Shown here: piece after piece, positions 6,562-9,508 of the stretch
Layout: the number at the start of each line of letters is the position of its first letter
Numbering within the stretch: position 1 is the first letter of the stretch
Assembly: GCA_902727945.1 (NCBI GenBank)
Contig: CACVAV010000421.1
Coordinates: 2,678-12,185 of the forward strand
Direction of reading: 5' to 3'
DNA length: 9,508 bases
Source of the DNA: an uncultured Thiotrichaceae bacterium
GTDB taxonomy: Bacteria > Pseudomonadota > Gammaproteobacteria > Thiotrichales > Thiotrichaceae
Program-made: the position numbers and the translations under genes
The notes under the pieces: model-generated
What the model was told of the DNA's origin: nothing
The model's database searches: none
The model's input: the letters and a program-made list of their open reading frames with translations, nothing else

Positions 6562-7212
6562 TTACAAGAAACTACTGATCATTTCCAGTACTTCCTGAGG
6601 TGTCATACGACTGCTGTCAATAGTGATAGCATCATCAGCCGCTCGCAATGGTGCTACGGCCCGACCGGCGTCCCGTTCATCACGGGCAGCGATCTCGTCA
6701 ATAAGGGTGGCAAGATTAGCACTAATTCCCTGCTCACTCAACTGCTTAAAGCGCCTTTCGCCTCTGATTTCAGGGCTGGCAGTCAGGAATATTTTCAGTT
6801 TTGCATCAGGAAACACTACTGTTCCCATATCCCGCCCGTCAGCCACCAGGCCCGGCGAAGCGGCAAAAGCCCGCTGACGTTCTAATAAAGCTGCCCTAAC
6901 CACTGAAATAGCAGCAATTTTTGAAGTCATACCGGCACACTCAGGCGTACGGATAGCCAGACTGACATCCTCACCGCAGGCAATAACCTTGCCATCAATA
7001 AAACAGACATCCATCTTATTAAGCGTATCGATAATAGCCTGCGAATCATTCAAGGCAACACACTGTTTCATGGTTTCCAGCGCAGCCGCACGGTAGATCG
7101 CACCACTATCCAGCAGGTGCCAGCCCAGCCTTTTAGCCAACAGACCTGCAATCGTGCCCTTCCCTGCACCCGCCGGGCCGTCGATCGTAATTACCGGCAC
7201 ATAGTTACTCAT
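6562..7212 (-). CDS. cmk: Cytidylate kinase
   Basis: This cytosolic kinase phosphorylates CMP and dCMP with ATP, feeding CTP and dCTP synthesis. The 216-residue protein carries the P-loop GPAGAGKGT at residues 12-20 and then the substrate-side motif LDSGAIYRA (34-42). DGRDMGTVVFPDA begins at residue 125, and a lid-region arginine cluster (RDERDAGRAVAPL) lies near 177-189. These are standard for bacterial Cmk, and the length is slightly under the 227 residues of E. coli. AGGA immediately before GCATG fixes the ATG at 7212. It lies 57 bases after tyrA, where many gammaproteobacteria have aroA, and precedes rpsA, the classic cmk-rpsA pair. A hairpin with a T-tract follows the stop. Confidence 0.96.
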   Translation of the reverse strand: MSNYVPVITIDGPAGAGKGTIAGLLAKRLGWHLLDSGAIYRAAALETMKQCVALNDSQAIIDTLNKMDVCFIDGKVIACGEDVSLAIRTPECAGMTSKIAAISVVRAALLERQRAFAASPGLVADGRDMGTVVFPDAKLKIFLTASPEIRGERRFKQLSEQGISANLATLIDEIAARDERDAGRAVAPLRAADDAITIDSSRMTPQEVLEMISSFL

Positions 7213-7269
7213 GCATTCCTAATCCTGTGTCATAAAATCGATAAAACCGGTCAACACTTAAAAACCACT

Positions 7270-8145
7270 TCACCCGGCATCCAGCTGGGCCACATAACGG
7301 TCACGCGCTTGTTTGGAACTTTCCATGCGCTGCAGTAAGTCGTCACCTTTCTGTTGCTGAATCAACGCTGCAAACTCACCCAGATTCGTCTGCATCGCAG
7401 CAATCATCTCCAGAATCGCCGCACTATTATGTAAACAAATATCCCGCCACATCACCGGATCACTGGAAGCAATACGCGTAAAATCTTTAAAGCCACCGGC
7501 TGCATAACGCAAAATATCTTCCCGCTGCGGCATACTTAGCAAAGTGTCAACCAACGAAAATGCCAGCACATGCGGCAGATGACTGGTAGCCGCCAGTACC
7601 TCATCATGCAGCACCATCGGCATCTGCTCGACCACTGCGCCGGTCGCCTGCCACATCGCATCCACTTTACTGACAGCATCTGCTGCCGTACTTTCCAATG
7701 GTGTCAGAATAATCCGGCGCCCGCGATACAAATCACCTATGGCAGCTTCAACACCGCTGCGCTCCCGCCCCGCTATCGGATGCCCCGGCACGAAACGCGC
7801 TAACGCTTCATCACCCAGCACGGCCTGCGCCGCTTCAACAATCGCTGTTTTAGCACTACCACCATCCGTTAATACCGCACCAGGCTCCAGTGCAGGCATA
7901 ATTTGTTCCAGAACAATACGCATCGCCCCAATCGGTACCGCCAGAAAGATCATGTCAGCACCCTTCACAGCGTCTGAAGGATCTAGTGTAAAGTCATCAA
8001 TCACCCCCAGGTCAACCGCCCGCTGTAAATTCTCAGCACTACGGCTGCAACCGACAATACGCTCACAATAACCTGCATTGCGTAATGCTATCGCCAGCGA
8101 ACCACCAATCAGGCCGACGCCGAATATAACCAGTTTTTTAATCAC
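7270..8145 (-). CDS. tyrA: Prephenate dehydrogenase (monofunctional TyrA)
   Basis: The enzyme oxidatively decarboxylates prephenate (or arogenate) in tyrosine synthesis. Seen in the sequence: an N-terminal Rossmann fold with GVGLIGGSLA right after the first strand, a second strand ending IVGCSRSAEN, and the active-site motif FVPGHPIAG with the family histidine. The helical dimerisation half contains ATSHLPHVLAFSL and AAGGFKDFTRIASSDP. There is no chorismate mutase or EPSP synthase fusion. No ATG fits. GTG at 8145 gives the family-like start MIKKLVIFGVGL with a weak GGTG 9 bases upstream; GTG at 8157 would add four residues (MLFR) and has no visible ribosome-binding site. Ser-Arg rather than an acidic residue follows the second strand, which may favour NADP. 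Prephenate versus arogenate preference cannot be decided. cmk follows after 57 bases. Confidence 0.92.
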   Translation of the reverse strand: MIKKLVIFGVGLIGGSLAIALRNAGYCERIVGCSRSAENLQRAVDLGVIDDFTLDPSDAVKGADMIFLAVPIGAMRIVLEQIMPALEPGAVLTDGGSAKTAIVEAAQAVLGDEALARFVPGHPIAGRERSGVEAAIGDLYRGRRIILTPLESTAADAVSKVDAMWQATGAVVEQMPMVLHDEVLAATSHLPHVLAFSLVDTLLSMPQREDILRYAAGGFKDFTRIASSDPVMWRDICLHNSAAILEMIAAMQTNLGEFAALIQQQKGDDLLQRMESSKQARDRYVAQLDAG

Positions 8146-8224
8146 CCGAAACAGCACCCATCAGACATTGTAGTCGGCCATTCTTCCATATCCCAACTGA
8201 GTTTGCCAGCACCGGATAAGTCAT

Positions 8225-8890
8225 TCATGCCATAGTCGTTGCGCAAACATCGTACCAATGCGCAAATGCCGGGTTACGTGATTTTTGCGCTTCAATAATT
8301 CCCATGCCCCGCGACGAATGCAGCACACCAAACACACTGGTGTCCACCTGGTCAGCCTGTTCACCACCAAAAAATGCTTTTCCGGCCAGGCCTTCAGTCA
8401 CCCAACGATCAATAGCCGCACTAAATTCCTGCTCAACATCCACAATATTATTTTTAGCTTTCATCTTGCGGGCCACTTTAGGCATCATTACCGACCCGCC
8501 CAAGCGTACAAAGAAGCCTTTGATACCACTGATTTGCTCACGGTTCATCACCACTGCGAAATTCTTAAATGAGGTACTGAAATTCGGGTGAATCAGGGGT
8601 GGCAAATATTGCACCAGGGTTTTATCAACCCATGTCATCCACTCACCTGAACCTTCGCTCACTGATAACCGACCATAATCCTGGTTCAGGTAGTCAACAA
8701 TGGCCGCAGACTCCACAATGATTTCATCATCATCACGCAACACCGGTACTTTTTTATGATCCGTAAAATCCAGCTCTTTCATGCCGAAAGGCGCTACCTC
8801 AACGGTGTCATACTCTATTCCGGTATGATTCATGAACGCCCGAACTTTCCCGCAAAAAGGGCATGATTGGAATTGATAAAGGGTCAACAT
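8225..8890 (-). CDS. Glutathione S-transferase/glutaredoxin-fold protein, mPGES-2-like
   Basis: The 221-residue protein has an N-terminal thioredoxin/glutaredoxin domain with CPFC (Cys10, Cys13), then KKVPVL with the cis-proline at 49 and the glutathione-site pair Glu60-Ser61. A helical GST-type C-terminal domain follows. LYQFQSCPFCGKVRAFM and the downstream pattern (IHPN, a DRWV helix, FFGGEQADQVDTSVFGVL) resemble, from memory, animal membrane-associated prostaglandin E synthase 2, but without its N-terminal membrane segment. Bacteria make no prostaglandins, so a glutathione-linked redox or haem-binding role is more plausible; the substrate is unknown. GAGG about 8 bases upstream supports the ATG at 8890. 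It precedes tyrA by 79 bases and diverges from the antiporter gene. In relatives this site often holds hisC or pheA instead. Confidence 0.85.
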   Translation of the reverse strand: MLTLYQFQSCPFCGKVRAFMNHTGIEYDTVEVAPFGMKELDFTDHKKVPVLRDDDEIIVESAAIVDYLNQDYGRLSVSEGSGEWMTWVDKTLVQYLPPLIHPNFSTSFKNFAVVMNREQISGIKGFFVRLGGSVMMPKVARKMKAKNNIVDVEQEFSAAIDRWVTEGLAGKAFFGGEQADQVDTSVFGVLHSSRGMGIIEAQKSRNPAFAHWYDVCATTMA

Positions 8891-8953
8891 AGAGAAACCT
8901 CAGATTTTTTGTGCAAAAAGGGGCATATAAGATGGTTTGCCACTATAAGTGTT

Positions 8954-8982
8954 TTGACTAAAGATTTAAAATACCTTGTAAG
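8954..8982 (+). promoter_or_regulatory. Candidate sigma-70 promoter for the antiporter gene
   Basis: TTGACT (8954-8959, 5 of 6 to consensus) is followed after 17 bases by TGTAAG (8977-8982, 4 of 6). This would start transcription near 8989 and leave a leader of about 90 bases before the ATG at 9081. CTATAAGTG occurs twice in this gap (8943-8951 and 9015-9023), and either copy could contain another -10 element. Confidence 0.4.
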
Positions 8983-9004
8983 TGCCTGTCCGGGTATACA
9001 GGCA
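8983..9004. promoter_or_regulatory. Perfect 7-8-7 inverted repeat, LexA-box-like operator
   Basis: TGCCTGT (8983-8989) and ACAGGCA (8998-9004) are perfect complements around CCGGGTAT. The inner part reads CTGT-N8-ACAG, which is the gammaproteobacterial LexA (SOS) box format, although the centre is less AT-rich than in strong boxes. It lies directly downstream of the candidate -10 element, over the predicted start site, a standard repressor position. A different dimeric regulator could equally use it. Confidence 0.45.
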
Positions 9005-9080
9005 AAAAAATACGCTATAAGTGCGCATACAAACATTTGTCATGCTATTTATCAGCAATTTTAAATTTTCAGGGGGCTAC

Positions 9081-9508
9081 ATGGAACACGAAACAGGGCT
9101 ATTGCAAGGCATTCTATTATTATTGGTAATGTCTGTTGCCGCTGTGGGCGCCTTCCGTTTATTCAAGCTTCCCCCCATCCTTGGCTACCTGTTGGTGGGT
9201 GCACTGACCGGCGAATATGCTTTAGGCTGGTTACCGGCCAGTCATGCCATTGAATTTATGGGTGAAGTAGGCGTTGTGTTCCTGCTATTTGCTATCGGGC
9301 TGGAATTTTCGGTCAAACAATTTGTAGCCATGAAAACCACTGTCCTCGGACTGGGTGGTTTACAGGTTATTTTGTCTACCCTTGCCGGCTTTGGCATTCT
9401 TTATTTTTTCGGCATGGACTGGCAGGGAGCCATTATTGCAGGTGGTGCACTCGCTTTATCGTCCACTGCGATCGTCGTTAAACAGCTGTCTGATCAGGGC
9501 GAAATGCG
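9081..9508 (+). CDS. CPA2-family monovalent cation:proton antiporter (Kef-type), N-terminal part
   Basis: This inner-membrane protein is expected to exchange K+ or Na+ for protons. Only the first 142 codons are present; the frame is open at the right edge. AGGGGG at 9071-9076 lies just before the ATG. Hydrophobic segments cover about residues 8-25, 31-49, 60-76, 87-110 and 117-135. Recognisable family motifs are LPPILGYLLVGALTG (30-44), GEVGVVFLLFAIGLEFS (61-77) and GGALALSSTAIVVKQL (121-136), close to KefB/KefC of E. coli as I remember them. Whether a C-terminal TrkA-N (RCK) domain follows, as in Kef proteins, cannot be seen. The gene diverges from the GST-like gene, which is notable because E. 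coli Kef systems are gated by glutathione adducts. The candidate promoter and LexA-like box upstream suggest regulation. Confidence 0.9.
   Translation, partial: MEHETGLLQGILLLLVMSVAAVGAFRLFKLPPILGYLLVGALTGEYALGWLPASHAIEFMGEVGVVFLLFAIGLEFSVKQFVAMKTTVLGLGGLQVILSTLAGFGILYFFGMDWQGAIIAGGALALSSTAIVVKQLSDQGEM

Noticed and set aside
8158..8224. A tiny 15-codon minus-strand ORF before tyrA (MEEWPTTMSDG...)
   Set aside because: Too short, no ribosome-binding site, and no sign of a leader-peptide attenuator.

Overview
The window looks like a core chromosomal segment of a gammaproteobacterium with moderate GC content. The basis is the minus-strand gene order tyrA - cmk - rpsA - ihfB - lapB - pyrF, the close match of the LapB, IHF-beta and S1 sequences to the gammaproteobacterial forms as I remember them, and the intergenic hairpins. 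I cannot name a genus from the sequence alone.

Layout, reading the minus strand from right to left. A gene for a GST/glutaredoxin-fold protein of the mPGES-2 type (8225-8890) is followed by a monofunctional prephenate dehydrogenase (7270-8145), cytidylate kinase cmk (6562-7212) and a hairpin plus U-tract. Then comes rpsA (4773-6440, six S1 domains), a second strong intrinsic terminator (4681-4714), ihfB (4267-4572), lapB (3065-4243) and pyrF (2364-3056). ihfB, lapB and pyrF are tightly packed, with gaps of 23 and 8 bases, and probably share a transcript. On the plus strand only the first 142 codons of a CPA2-type cation:proton antiporter are present (9081-9508). It is divergent from the GST-like gene, and its leader holds a promoter-like pair followed by a perfect 7-8-7 inverted repeat of LexA-box form.

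The accessory part is the left 2.1 kb. After a 222-base non-coding gap full of small inverted repeats, one minus-strand reading frame opens at 2141 and runs off the left edge (713 complete codons, no stop). From residue 39 onward it consists of 96 consecutive seven-residue units with no skip or stutter. Position 1 is nearly always Ile, Leu or Val, and 57 of the 96 units carry Arg-Asp at positions 4-5. This is an exceptionally long, single-register heptad protein with arginine at what should be the second core position. At the DNA level it is a 21-bp periodic tract rich in GATC sites. It lies beside lapB and pyrF, downstream of rpsA-ihfB, a neighbourhood where some gammaproteobacteria keep surface-polysaccharide genes. 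A role as a scaffold or length ruler is therefore a reasonable but unproven idea.

How the genes fit together: tyrA (tyrosine synthesis), cmk and pyrF (pyrimidine nucleotides), rpsA (translation), ihfB (nucleoid architecture) and lapB (control of LPS synthesis) are housekeeping functions. Two genes often found in this arrangement are absent: aroA between tyrA and cmk, and lapA between ihfB and lapB. The most interesting items are the heptad protein, the LexA-like operator before the antiporter, and the GGA-loop hairpins in the rpsA leader.
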